Made by a program: the position numbers and the translations under genes. Below are positions 1 through 4,896 of a stretch of 5,931 bases of DNA, piece by piece. Position 1 is the first letter of the stretch. Each line of letters starts with the position of its first letter. Below the pieces are notes generated by a model, which was not told where the DNA came from, made no database searches, and saw nothing but the letters and a program-made list of their open reading frames with translations. Location of the stretch: positions 1 to 5,931 of the forward strand of contig JARYMD010000284.1 of assembly GCA_029907285.1 (NCBI GenBank), in the 5' to 3' direction. Origin of the DNA: Verrucomicrobiota bacterium (GTDB lineage Bacteria > Verrucomicrobiota > Verrucomicrobiia > Limisphaerales > J093).

Positions 1-293
1 TTAGACACCGGTTGGTGCGGTTTTTGTGCATTTTGGATCAGGAATCTTGGACCCGATGATTTGCCTGCAGAAGCGGGGGGGTTCTGTCCGAGATACGCAT
101 CGGGGCACAGCGCGTCGCATTGGCGACCGTCCTGAATTGGCATTGCCAAGCCGAAGCCACAACTCACATGACGGGCGTGGGCAAGCGATGGCCGCGGGCC
201 GGGAAGGGCCGCGTCAGGACAAAGAAACAATGTCTCCGCAACCAGCCTTGGACTATGCCGGTTGGGAGCCATGCGGTAAGCGTTGGCCGATAT
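1..293. other. Non-coding stretch downstream of rpsR, no gene recognised
   Basis: I find no convincing gene here. A long plus-strand open frame (from about 26 through 619) runs antisense across all of rpsR and has no recognisable domain, so it is a shadow. On the minus strand a 39-codon frame with ATG at 120 ends in TAA at positions 3-1. It has no Shine-Dalgarno sequence and resembles nothing I know. The stretch contains the perfect dyad TTGGCA-T-TGCCAA at 137-149. The S18 gene is often followed by rplI (L9) in bacteria, but no L9-like frame is visible here on either strand. Confidence 0.5.
137..149. repeat. Perfect dyad TTGGCA-T-TGCCAA, copy 1
   Basis: A 6-bp inverted repeat with a one-base centre lies in the non-coding stretch left of the rpsR operon. 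The same twelve fixed bases recur at 1737-1749 in the other long non-coding stretch, differing only in the central base. The same six-base arms, in the opposite order and further apart, also occur inside the hairpin at 294-319. The motif could be a protein-binding site or a dispersed intergenic palindrome; the function is unknown. Confidence 0.45.
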
Positions 294-319
294 CCGCTGC
301 CAATCGGGGTTGGCAGCGG
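294..319 (-). terminator. Strong hairpin just after rpsR, candidate transcription terminator
   Basis: A perfect 10-bp inverted repeat (CCGCTGCCAA and TTGGCAGCGG) with a 6-base loop begins 6 bases beyond the rpsR stop codon in the direction of transcription. Stem strength and position suit a terminator or a 3'-end-protecting structure for the dksA-like/rpmG/rpsR transcript. Neither strand has the run of T expected of a classical Rho-independent terminator right after the stem, so termination here is an inference. Confidence 0.5.
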
Positions 320-325
320 TTCCGG

Positions 326-577
326 CTATTTCATCAGCAAAGCCTGCCTCGCGCGTTTTATGGCCCTTGTGAGGCGCCGCTGATAGTGCGCGGGCAAGCC
401 GGTGTATTTGCGTGGCAGAATTCGCCCGGCTTCGGTGACGAATTGGGAGAGCAGTGCGGTGTTCTTGAAATCGAGCATATCGACGGTGAAATCGATTTTT
501 GGCTTGGGCCGCGGTGTGCGGATTTCACCGGAGTAGGGTGTTCTGGTTGGACGATCCGGATGTGTTTTTCTTGGCAT
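326..577 (-). CDS. rpsR: 30S ribosomal protein S18
   Basis: This gene encodes S18, a small-subunit protein of the platform of the 30S ribosome. The 83-residue product is of normal length. It has the family core: the IDF-x-LDFKN segment (about 28-39), then LSQFVTEAGRILPRKYTGLP (43-62), then the basic helix HYQRRLTRAIKRARQALL (64-81), which corresponds to the conserved QRQLARAIKRAR block. The protein contains no cysteine at all, so it is the zinc-independent form. The ATG at 577 is preceded by a modest GCAGG purine stretch. The gene lies 23 bases after rpmG and is the last gene of the operon; a strong hairpin follows its TAG stop. It is not next to rpsF, ssb or rplI, its commonest partners. Identification is secure. 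Confidence 0.95.
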   Translation of the reverse strand: MPRKTHPDRPTRTPYSGEIRTPRPKPKIDFTVDMLDFKNTALLSQFVTEAGRILPRKYTGLPAHYQRRLTRAIKRARQALLMK

Positions 578-600
578 AACAACCTGCGTGGATCAATTGA

Positions 601-768
601 TCACTTGACTTCTCTGTGAAGCGTGTGTCGGCGCAGAAACCGGTTGTATTTCATCAGTTCGACCTTTTCGCTCTGAGTTTTCTTGTTACGAGAAGTGATG
701 TAACGGGAGGGTGGTTTGCCCTCTTTTCTGGCTTCGGTGCATTCGAGAATGACCATCTCGCGTGGCAT
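601..768 (-). CDS. rpmG: 50S ribosomal protein L33
   Basis: This gene encodes L33, a small large-subunit protein near the ribosomal E site. The 55-residue product has normal length. It reads MPREMVILECTEARKEG at the N-terminus, then SRYITSRNKK, then KVELMKYNRFLRRHTLHREVK, matching the YxTxKNK and KYxxxxRRHTLHKE signatures of the family. In zinc-ribbon L33 the ligands are CxxC and CxxC; here only C10 remains, with A13, N42 and L45 at the other three positions, so this is a cysteine-minus form. ATG at 768 is preceded by AAGGAG with 7-base spacing. That site lies inside the last codons of the upstream dksA-like gene, whose stop is only 4 bases away, so translation is probably coupled. rpsR follows after 23 bases. 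Confidence 0.95.
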   Translation of the reverse strand: MPREMVILECTEARKEGKPPSRYITSRNKKTQSEKVELMKYNRFLRRHTLHREVK

Positions 769-772
769 GTGA

Positions 773-1444
773 CTACTCCTTATCTTTGGCTGGTTTTTCT
801 TCCTCTTCGATTTCCTCCTCTACCTCGAGGGTGCTTACGGAATCGACCGTGCCGAGGTTTGCAAGGCGTTTATGGCGCAGCGCTCCGTCGCGTTCAAGCT
901 GTATCTGGGCTTCGACCGTGAACCTCGCCCACGGGATGGCGTCAAGCCGATGCTTTGGTATTGGTTTCCCTGTTATTTCACAGATTCCGTAAGTGCCTTT
1001 TTCGATGCGCTTGAGTGCTTCGTCGATTTCGTAAAGTGCATCCTGGTCAGAGGACAACAAACTGAGCGCAAAATCGCGGTCGAAGTTGTCGGTGCCTGCG
1101 TCTGCCATGTGGAGACTGAAATTGTTGATTTCCTCGGCAGATTCCTTGGCGCGGCCCTGCATTTGTTGGAGCAGGCGTTCGCGCAGGTCAAGAAGGCGTC
1201 TATAATACTTCACCCACTGAGGCTTGATATTGGTAGATGAGTCAGGTGCTTTCCGCGATGAAGGCCGGCCGAGAATTGTTTCGGTCGTTGCCAAAACGAC
1301 ATTTTTGGACTTGGCACTGGGCGACTGGGCCGCAGCAGTGCCGCGGACAGAAGCGGTCTTTGCCTCGTCTGGCTTTTTTGCCGGTGCGGGCGCTGTTCCT
1401 TTTGCCTTTGGCTTCAGTTTCTTCTTTGTCACGGCGCTGATCAA
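773..1444 (-). CDS. DksA/TraR-family RNA polymerase-binding protein with degenerate zinc finger
   Basis: DksA-family proteins enter the secondary channel of RNA polymerase and modulate initiation, classically at ribosomal promoters together with ppGpp. Visible parts of the 223 residues are a Lys/Ala/Pro-rich basic tail (1 to about 72), a coiled coil (about 76-148) with acidic tip D119-N-F-D122-R-D124, a finger region (150-185) and a Glu-rich acidic tail (205-223). E. coli DksA has about 151 residues. The finger reads C155-x2-T158-x17-T176-x2-A179, so three of the four zinc cysteines are replaced while the spacing is kept. At the tip, D119 and D122 align with D71 and D74 of E. coli DksA, but position 76 is Asp rather than Ala. 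The start is uncertain: TTG at 1444 has no clear Shine-Dalgarno, and GTG at 1432 is an alternative. It is the first gene of an operon with rpmG and rpsR. Family assignment is secure; DksA-like activity is inferred. Confidence 0.88.
   Translation of the reverse strand: MISAVTKKKLKPKAKGTAPAPAKKPDEAKTASVRGTAAAQSPSAKSKNVVLATTETILGRPSSRKAPDSSTNIKPQWVKYYRRLLDLRERLLQQMQGRAKESAEEINNFSLHMADAGTDNFDRDFALSLLSSDQDALYEIDEALKRIEKGTYGICEITGKPIPKHRLDAIPWARFTVEAQIQLERDGALRHKRLANLGTVDSVSTLEVEEEIEEEEKPAKDKE
776..781 (-). promoter_or_regulatory. Shine-Dalgarno of rpmG inside the dksA-like gene
   Basis: AAGGAG (minus strand) lies 7 bases before the rpmG ATG. It overlaps the last two sense codons of the upstream dksA-like gene. 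It fixes the rpmG start and implies that the two genes share one transcript. Confidence 0.8.
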
Positions 1445-1521
1445 AGTTTGTCTGCGTTTTTTGTAACAACCATGTATCCCGTGGCACAGCCGTGTGCAGG
1501 GTAGCCACGAGAGCCAGAGAA

Positions 1522-1550
1522 TCTAGCAAAGAAAAACAAAAGTTCCACAA
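1522..1550 (-). promoter_or_regulatory. Weak candidate sigma-70 promoter for the dksA-like operon
   Basis: On the minus strand TTGTGG (1550-1545) and GCTAGA (1527-1522) are separated by 17 bases. They lie in an A/T-rich patch about 80 bases before the dksA-like start. Both boxes match the consensus only partly, and other placements in the same A/T-rich patch are possible, for example TAAAAT a little upstream. Confidence 0.25.
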
Positions 1551-1647
1551 AAATTTTACATTTTTTATCGTCGGGCCCACGGTGCTCCGGACAAATCTGA
1601 TGTGCGCCGGACCAAGGCAGGAAGAATGAGTGACAGAATCACCAGGA

Positions 1648-1677
1648 GGCAGAAAAATGCGTGGCAGAAAAATGCTT
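1648..1677 (+). repeat. 15-bp tandem duplication, two copies
   Basis: GGCAGAAAAATGCGT and GGCAGAAAAATGCTT lie head to tail and are identical at 14 of 15 positions. Each copy contains an ATG in the same phase (1657 and 1672). The first is preceded by a perfect AGGAGG (1644-1649) at 7 bases. No recognisable protein follows. Confidence 0.6.
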
Positions 1678-1736
1678 CTGCTGAGTATTGCCAGCTTTGC
1701 GAAAATCCAATGCACAACTTTCAACGGGGGCGCGGG

Positions 1737-1749
1737 TTGGCACTGCCAA
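1737..1749. repeat. Perfect dyad TTGGCA-C-TGCCAA, copy 2
   Basis: This is the same 6-bp arms and one-base centre as at 137-149. It lies 33 bases beyond the kbl stop codon in non-coding DNA. It could contribute a 3'-end structure for the tdh-kbl transcript or be a binding site; there is no evidence to choose. Confidence 0.45.
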
Positions 1750-1765
1750 TGGCGTGATCCGCCTG

Positions 1766-1778
1766 CCGCGGTTCGCGG
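1766..1778 (-). terminator. Small hairpin after kbl, weak terminator candidate
   Basis: CCGCG-GTT-CGCGG forms a 5-bp GC-only stem with a 3-base loop, only 4 bases past the kbl stop. There is no T-run after it. It is a possible 3'-end structure, probably with the dyad at 1737-1749, but too short to call with confidence. Confidence 0.25.
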
Positions 1779-1782
1779 TTTG

Positions 1783-2967
1783 TCAGACAGCCAGTTTCTT
1801 TTTTGTCTGAGCGAAAGCGTTCAGGGCGAACACCAAATCCTCTCTGGTATGAAGCGCTGAAATCTGTGTCCTGATCCGCGCCTTGCCCTGTGGAACGACC
1901 GGATACGAAAAGCCGATCACGTACACGCCTTCCTCGAGCATTGCGTCGGCAAAGCGCGTGGCCAGGGCTGCGTCGCCGAGCATGATCGGTGTAATTGGAT
2001 GCGTGCCTGGCAGGACATTGAAGCCAAGACGCTCGAGTCCTTCCCGGAAAAACCGCGTGTTGGATTCGAGCCGGTCGCGGAGTTCAGTCGATCTGGAAAG
2101 CAGGTCGAGCACCTTGATTGATGCGGCAGCGATCGGCGGTGCGAGTGTGTTGGAAAACAGATACGGGCGGGACCTTTGTCGCAGCAGCTCGATTATTTCC
2201 TTGCGTCCGCTGGCGTAGCCGCCGCTGGCTCCACCCAACGCTTTGCCGAGCGTGCCGGTGATGATGTCGATTCGTCCCATGACGCCTAGATGCTCGTGTG
2301 TGCCACGCCCGCGTTTGCCCATGAATCCGACGGCGTGTGAATCGTCGATCATGACAAGGGCATCATGGCGATCGGCGAGGTCGCAAATGCCGTCAAGGCG
2401 CGCGATGCTGCCGTCCATGGAAAACACGCCGTCGGTGGCTATTAGCCGGAATCTGGCGGCGCGGGCGTCCTGCAACCGGGCGGCGAGATCATCGAGATCA
2501 TTGTTTTTGTACCGGAACCGCTGGGCTTTGCAGAGCCGAATGCCATCGATAATGCTGGCATGGTTGAGTTCATCGGAAATCACGGCGTCTTCGGGACCGA
2601 GCAAGGTCTCAAACACTCCGCCGTTCGCATCCCAGCACGACGAATATAGAATTGTGTCTTCGGTTCCTAGGAATTCAGTTAGCCGTTGTTCCAACTGCTT
2701 GTGAACTGCCTGGGTTCCACAAATGAACCGCACCGACGCCAGCCCGTAACCCCAGTCGTCAAGGGCCTTTTTCGCGGCGGCGATGACTTCTGGATGCTGG
2801 GCGAGTCCGAGGTAATTGTTCGCGCAGAGGTTCAACACCTCCCGTCCATCCGCGAGCTTGATGCGCGTGCTTTGCGGCGATGCGATTATTCGTTCGCTTT
2901 TCCACGTGCCAGCCTGTTTTATGGCATCAAGCTGTTGCAACAGATGTTGTCTGAATTTCCCGGTCAT
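1783..2967 (-). CDS. kbl: 2-amino-3-ketobutyrate CoA ligase (glycine C-acetyltransferase)
   Basis: Kbl is a cytoplasmic PLP enzyme that cleaves 2-amino-3-ketobutyrate with CoA to glycine and acetyl-CoA, the second step of threonine catabolism after Tdh. The product has 394 residues, against about 398 in E. coli, and is collinear with it. Visible signatures are CANNYLGLA (48-56), SVRFICGTQ (78-86), LYSSCWDANGG (107-117), DELNHASIIDG (132-142), ATDGVFSMDG (177-186), VMIDDSHAVGF (205-215) with D208 and H211 for cofactor binding, and ITGTLGKALGGASGGY (236-251) with K242 as the Schiff-base lysine. The C-terminal KARIRTQISALHT block is also conserved. The ATG at 2967 gives the normal MxGxF N-terminus, although no Shine-Dalgarno is evident. 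It follows tdh by 80 bases on the same strand, so the two very probably share a transcript. It looks intact. Confidence 0.96.
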   Translation of the reverse strand: MTGKFRQHLLQQLDAIKQAGTWKSERIIASPQSTRIKLADGREVLNLCANNYLGLAQHPEVIAAAKKALDDWGYGLASVRFICGTQAVHKQLEQRLTEFLGTEDTILYSSCWDANGGVFETLLGPEDAVISDELNHASIIDGIRLCKAQRFRYKNNDLDDLAARLQDARAARFRLIATDGVFSMDGSIARLDGICDLADRHDALVMIDDSHAVGFMGKRGRGTHEHLGVMGRIDIITGTLGKALGGASGGYASGRKEIIELLRQRSRPYLFSNTLAPPIAAASIKVLDLLSRSTELRDRLESNTRFFREGLERLGFNVLPGTHPITPIMLGDAALATRFADAMLEEGVYVIGFSYPVVPQGKARIRTQISALHTREDLVFALNAFAQTKKKLAV

Positions 2968-3047
2968 AACGTCGCGATTCTACAGTATGCTCATGAATTG
3001 TCAGCAAGCGTCATATTGGTGGATTCCCGGGTTCGTTTTGCAGGAGG

Positions 3048-4073
3048 CTACTGCCAGTAGAGAATGACCTTGCCGGATTGCCCTGATAACATCGCCTCGA
3101 ACCCCTTTTCGTAGTCGGCGAATGGGAAACGGTGGGTTATCACCGGGCGAATGTCCAGGCCGCTTTCGAGCATGACGGTCATCTTGTACCATGTCTCGTA
3201 CATTTCCCTGCCGTAGATGCCCTTTATGGTGAGGGAATTGAAAATGACACGATTCCAATCAATCGCCATGGATTCCGGAGGGATGCCCAGCATTGCGATT
3301 TTTGCTCCGTGGCACACATTGTCCAGCATGTCGCGAAATGCCGCAGGACTGCCGGACATTTCCAGTCCCACATCGAACCCTTCTTTCATTCCGAGCCCGG
3401 CTTGGACATCGCGGAGTTTCTGCTTGCGGACGTCCACGGCGAGCGTCACGCCGACCCGCCTCGCCAGTTCGAGCCTGTAATCGTTCATGTCGGTGATCAC
3501 GACGTAACGCGCGCCGGCGTGCCTCGCAACGGCGGCTGCCATGATTCCGATGGGCCCTGCGCCTGTGATGAGGACGTCTTCACCGAGGACGGGGAATGAC
3601 AGTGCTGTGTGCACCGCGTTGCCAAACGGGTCAAATATTGCCGCAATGTCGCGGTCGATTCCCTCCCGGTGATGCCAAACGTTGGTCATGGGCACCGAAA
3701 TGTACTCCGCGAATGCGCCCGGCCGGTTTACCCCGATCCCGGTTGTGTCCTTGCACAGGTGCCGCCGCCCGGCCAGGCAGTTTCTGCACCGGCCGCAAAC
3801 GACATGCCCCTCGGCGCTCACAACGTCCCCCGGGAAAAAATCAGCAACATTCTCGCCGACAGCGACGACCTCGCCGACGAATTCGTGTCCGACGACCATT
3901 GGGACCGGAATTGTTTTTTGCGCCCATGCGTCCCACTTGTAAATGTGCAGGTCGGTTCCGCATATTCCGGCGCGATCGACCTTGATCAGCACATCATTTA
4001 TGCCTATCGACGGCACCGGCACATCTTCAAGCCAGAGACCGGGTTTGGCTTCCTTTTTGACGAGTGCCTTCAT
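3048..4073 (-). CDS. tdh: L-threonine 3-dehydrogenase
   Basis: Tdh is a zinc-dependent medium-chain dehydrogenase that oxidises L-threonine with NAD+ to 2-amino-3-ketobutyrate, the substrate of Kbl. From the ATG at 4073 the product has 341 residues, the same as E. coli Tdh. Its key residues fall at the same positions: catalytic zinc C38, H63 and E64, and structural zinc C93, C96, C99 and C107. Other signatures are VGHEFVGEV (61-69), GVNRPGAFAEY, AAIFDPFGNAVHTALSF, the nucleotide-binding loop GAGPIGIMAA, and SGQSGKVILYW at the C-terminus. The frame stays open upstream to an ATG at 4169, which would add a 32-residue Lys/Ser/Arg-rich tail absent from the family. Neither start has a Shine-Dalgarno. 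The 4169 start lies only 13 bases from the palindrome at 4183-4199. I favour 4073 on family length. The gene heads the tdh-kbl operon and is divergent from an XRE-cupin regulator. Confidence 0.94.
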   Translation of the reverse strand: MKALVKKEAKPGLWLEDVPVPSIGINDVLIKVDRAGICGTDLHIYKWDAWAQKTIPVPMVVGHEFVGEVVAVGENVADFFPGDVVSAEGHVVCGRCRNCLAGRRHLCKDTTGIGVNRPGAFAEYISVPMTNVWHHREGIDRDIAAIFDPFGNAVHTALSFPVLGEDVLITGAGPIGIMAAAVARHAGARYVVITDMNDYRLELARRVGVTLAVDVRKQKLRDVQAGLGMKEGFDVGLEMSGSPAAFRDMLDNVCHGAKIAMLGIPPESMAIDWNRVIFNSLTIKGIYGREMYETWYKMTVMLESGLDIRPVITHRFPFADYEKGFEAMLSGQSGKVILYWQ

Positions 4074-4182
4074 CGTGCCGGGGATGGGCTGGTTTGCGTG
4101 CGACCGGGCACGGTTTGTGGGTCTTGCACTGGCGCTTTGGTGCTTGCCGGATGACGGTTTTTCTTTCATGGTTCGACTGTAT

Positions 4183-4199
4183 ATCGTTCAACGAACGAT
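4183..4199. promoter_or_regulatory. Perfect palindrome in the tdh/XRE divergent region, candidate operator
   Basis: ATCGTTC-AAC-GAACGAT has two perfect 7-bp arms around a 3-base centre. It lies in the short space between tdh (minus) and the XRE-cupin regulator (plus). It immediately follows the predicted -10 box of tdh and should overlap the transcription start, a position suited to repression. Dimeric XRE-type regulators commonly bind such inverted repeats. That this particular regulator binds it is an inference from adjacency. Confidence 0.6.
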
Positions 4200-4202
4200 G
4201 GC

Positions 4203-4230
4203 AGAGTACAGGATTAGCTCCAATATGCAA
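4203..4230 (-). promoter_or_regulatory. Candidate sigma-70 promoter of the tdh-kbl operon
   Basis: On the minus strand TTGCAT (4230-4225) and TACTCT (4208-4203) are 16 bases apart and resemble -35 and -10 boxes. Transcription would begin at about 4196, inside the palindrome at 4183-4199. The match is moderate, and no experiment or alignment supports it here. Confidence 0.4.
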
Positions 4231-4246
4231 GACTTTTTTCCAATAT
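4220..4246. repeat. Direct repeat CCAATAT, two copies 20 bp apart
   Basis: CCAATAT occurs at 4220-4226 and again at 4240-4246, directly before the ATG of the XRE regulator. The 20-bp period is close to two helical turns, so both copies face the same side of the DNA. The first copy overlaps the predicted -35 box of tdh. They might be a second binding site for the regulator or for an activator; this is speculative. Confidence 0.3.
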
Positions 4247-4247
4247 A

Positions 4248-4880
4248 ATGAACGAAAACGAGAAAACGCCGAGTCACTCGGCGGATGCAGCGGGGCAGCC
4301 GCCGGAGACGCTCACAAGGCATCTTGGGCGCCGGGTTCGGCATTTGCGATCGGCCCGCGACTGGTCGCTTGAAACCCTTGCGCGGATCAGCGGGGTGAGC
4401 CGCTCGATGCTGAGCCAGATCGAACGCGAGCGTGCGAATCCGACGCTGGCGGTGACGTTGCGGATTGCGCGGGCGTTTGGGATGACCCTTGGCGAGCTGC
4501 TTGAGTCGCCCGGGTCGGCCTCGCGCCTGGTTGTTATTCGGGCGGACGATCGCACTTACCATTACCGCTCGGACAGAAACGCCCGCATTCGGACACTGTC
4601 GCCGTTGAACCTGGAGAAGGATGTTGAGTTTTATGAGGTTCAATTGCCGACGGGGGGCGCTTTGCGCAGTGCGCCGCACTTTGCCGGAACGCGCGAGTTC
4701 GTAACGGTTCAGCGTGGGCGTGTGCGGGTCGAGTCGGGGGGTGATTCGGACGTTTTGCACACCGGGGACTCGGCAAGTTACCGGGCGGATGTGCCGCATG
4801 CGCTTGTGAACGTTGGGCATGGCCAGGCGCTGCTGTTTTTGGTGGATATTTACTGCCAGAGTGCCGTGAGCGGAGTGTAA
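4248..4880 (+). CDS. XRE-family transcriptional regulator with C-terminal cupin domain
   Basis: This 210-residue protein has the HTH-plus-cupin layout of regulators often linked to amino-acid or polyamine catabolism, such as PuuR-like proteins. The XRE helix-turn-helix spans about 25-83: LGRRVRHLRSARDWSLETLA, then recognition helix SRSMLSQIERERANPTL (51-67), then LRIARAFGMTLGELL. After a linker, a cupin_2 beta-barrel covers about 128-202. Its motif 1 is PHFAGTREFVTVQRGRV (H144, E150, G157; the usual second His is A146), and motif 2 is GDSASYRADVPHALVN (P183, H184). Such a cupin would bind a small effector; incomplete metal ligands suggest weak or absent metal binding. ATG 4248 is the first start and has no Shine-Dalgarno. 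Divergent to tdh-kbl, it probably controls threonine catabolism and perhaps itself. The effector is unknown. Confidence 0.88.
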   Translation: MNENEKTPSHSADAAGQPPETLTRHLGRRVRHLRSARDWSLETLARISGVSRSMLSQIERERANPTLAVTLRIARAFGMTLGELLESPGSASRLVVIRADDRTYHYRSDRNARIRTLSPLNLEKDVEFYEVQLPTGGALRSAPHFAGTREFVTVQRGRVRVESGGDSDVLHTGDSASYRADVPHALVNVGHGQALLFLVDIYCQSAVSGV

Positions 4881-4882
4881 CC

Positions 4883-4887
4883 GGAGG
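4883..4887 (+). promoter_or_regulatory. Shine-Dalgarno GGAGG supporting a TTG start
   Basis: GGAGG lies 2 bases after the XRE stop codon and 9 bases before TTG 4897. It supports the TTG start of the sigma factor over the internal ATG at 4933, which has no such site. Its closeness to the XRE gene suggests read-through between the two. Confidence 0.6.
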
Positions 4888-4896
4888 TTCTGTTGC

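Larger units (their letters stand above)
1445..1782. other. Non-coding stretch between kbl and the dksA-like operon
   Basis: This 338-base stretch separates two minus-strand operons and must hold the promoter of the dksA-like/rpmG/rpsR unit. Its centre (about 1526-1568) is A/T-rich. It also holds a 15-bp tandem duplication (1648-1677), a TTGGCA-C-TGCCAA dyad (1737-1749) and a small hairpin after kbl (1766-1778). A minus-strand frame starting at TTG 1724 runs out of phase into the dksA-like gene and has no recognisable domain. A plus-strand frame from 1657 has a good Shine-Dalgarno but no recognisable product. I call no gene here. Confidence 0.5.

Noticed and set aside
1..120. Minus-strand 39-codon frame (ATG 120, TAA at 3-1)
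   Set aside because: There is no Shine-Dalgarno, no recognisable protein and an unusual composition; it is probably chance.
188..212. GC-rich apparent hairpin in the left non-coding stretch
   Set aside because: The arms do not pair when aligned base by base; only short GGCC blocks match.
591..602. 12-bp palindrome GATCAATTGATC between rpmG and rpsR
   Set aside because: It is loopless, short and partly inside the rpmG stop region; I see no reason to call it a site rather than chance.
26..619. Long plus-strand open frame across the left end
   Set aside because: It runs antisense over the whole of rpsR and into rpmG, shows no domain and has no ribosome-binding site; it is a shadow of real minus-strand genes.
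1445..1620. Zur-type operator upstream of the dksA-like operon
   Set aside because: I looked for an A/T-rich GTTATA-type palindrome because of the zinc-free gene set and found none that is convincing.
1242..1724. Minus-strand 160-codon frame from TTG 1724
   Set aside because: Its second half is the dksA-like gene read out of phase, and its first half has no recognisable domain or ribosome-binding site.
3048..3060. CTACTG-C-CAGTAG dyad over the tdh stop codon
   Set aside because: It lies mostly in coding sequence and is too short and isolated to call a terminator or operator.
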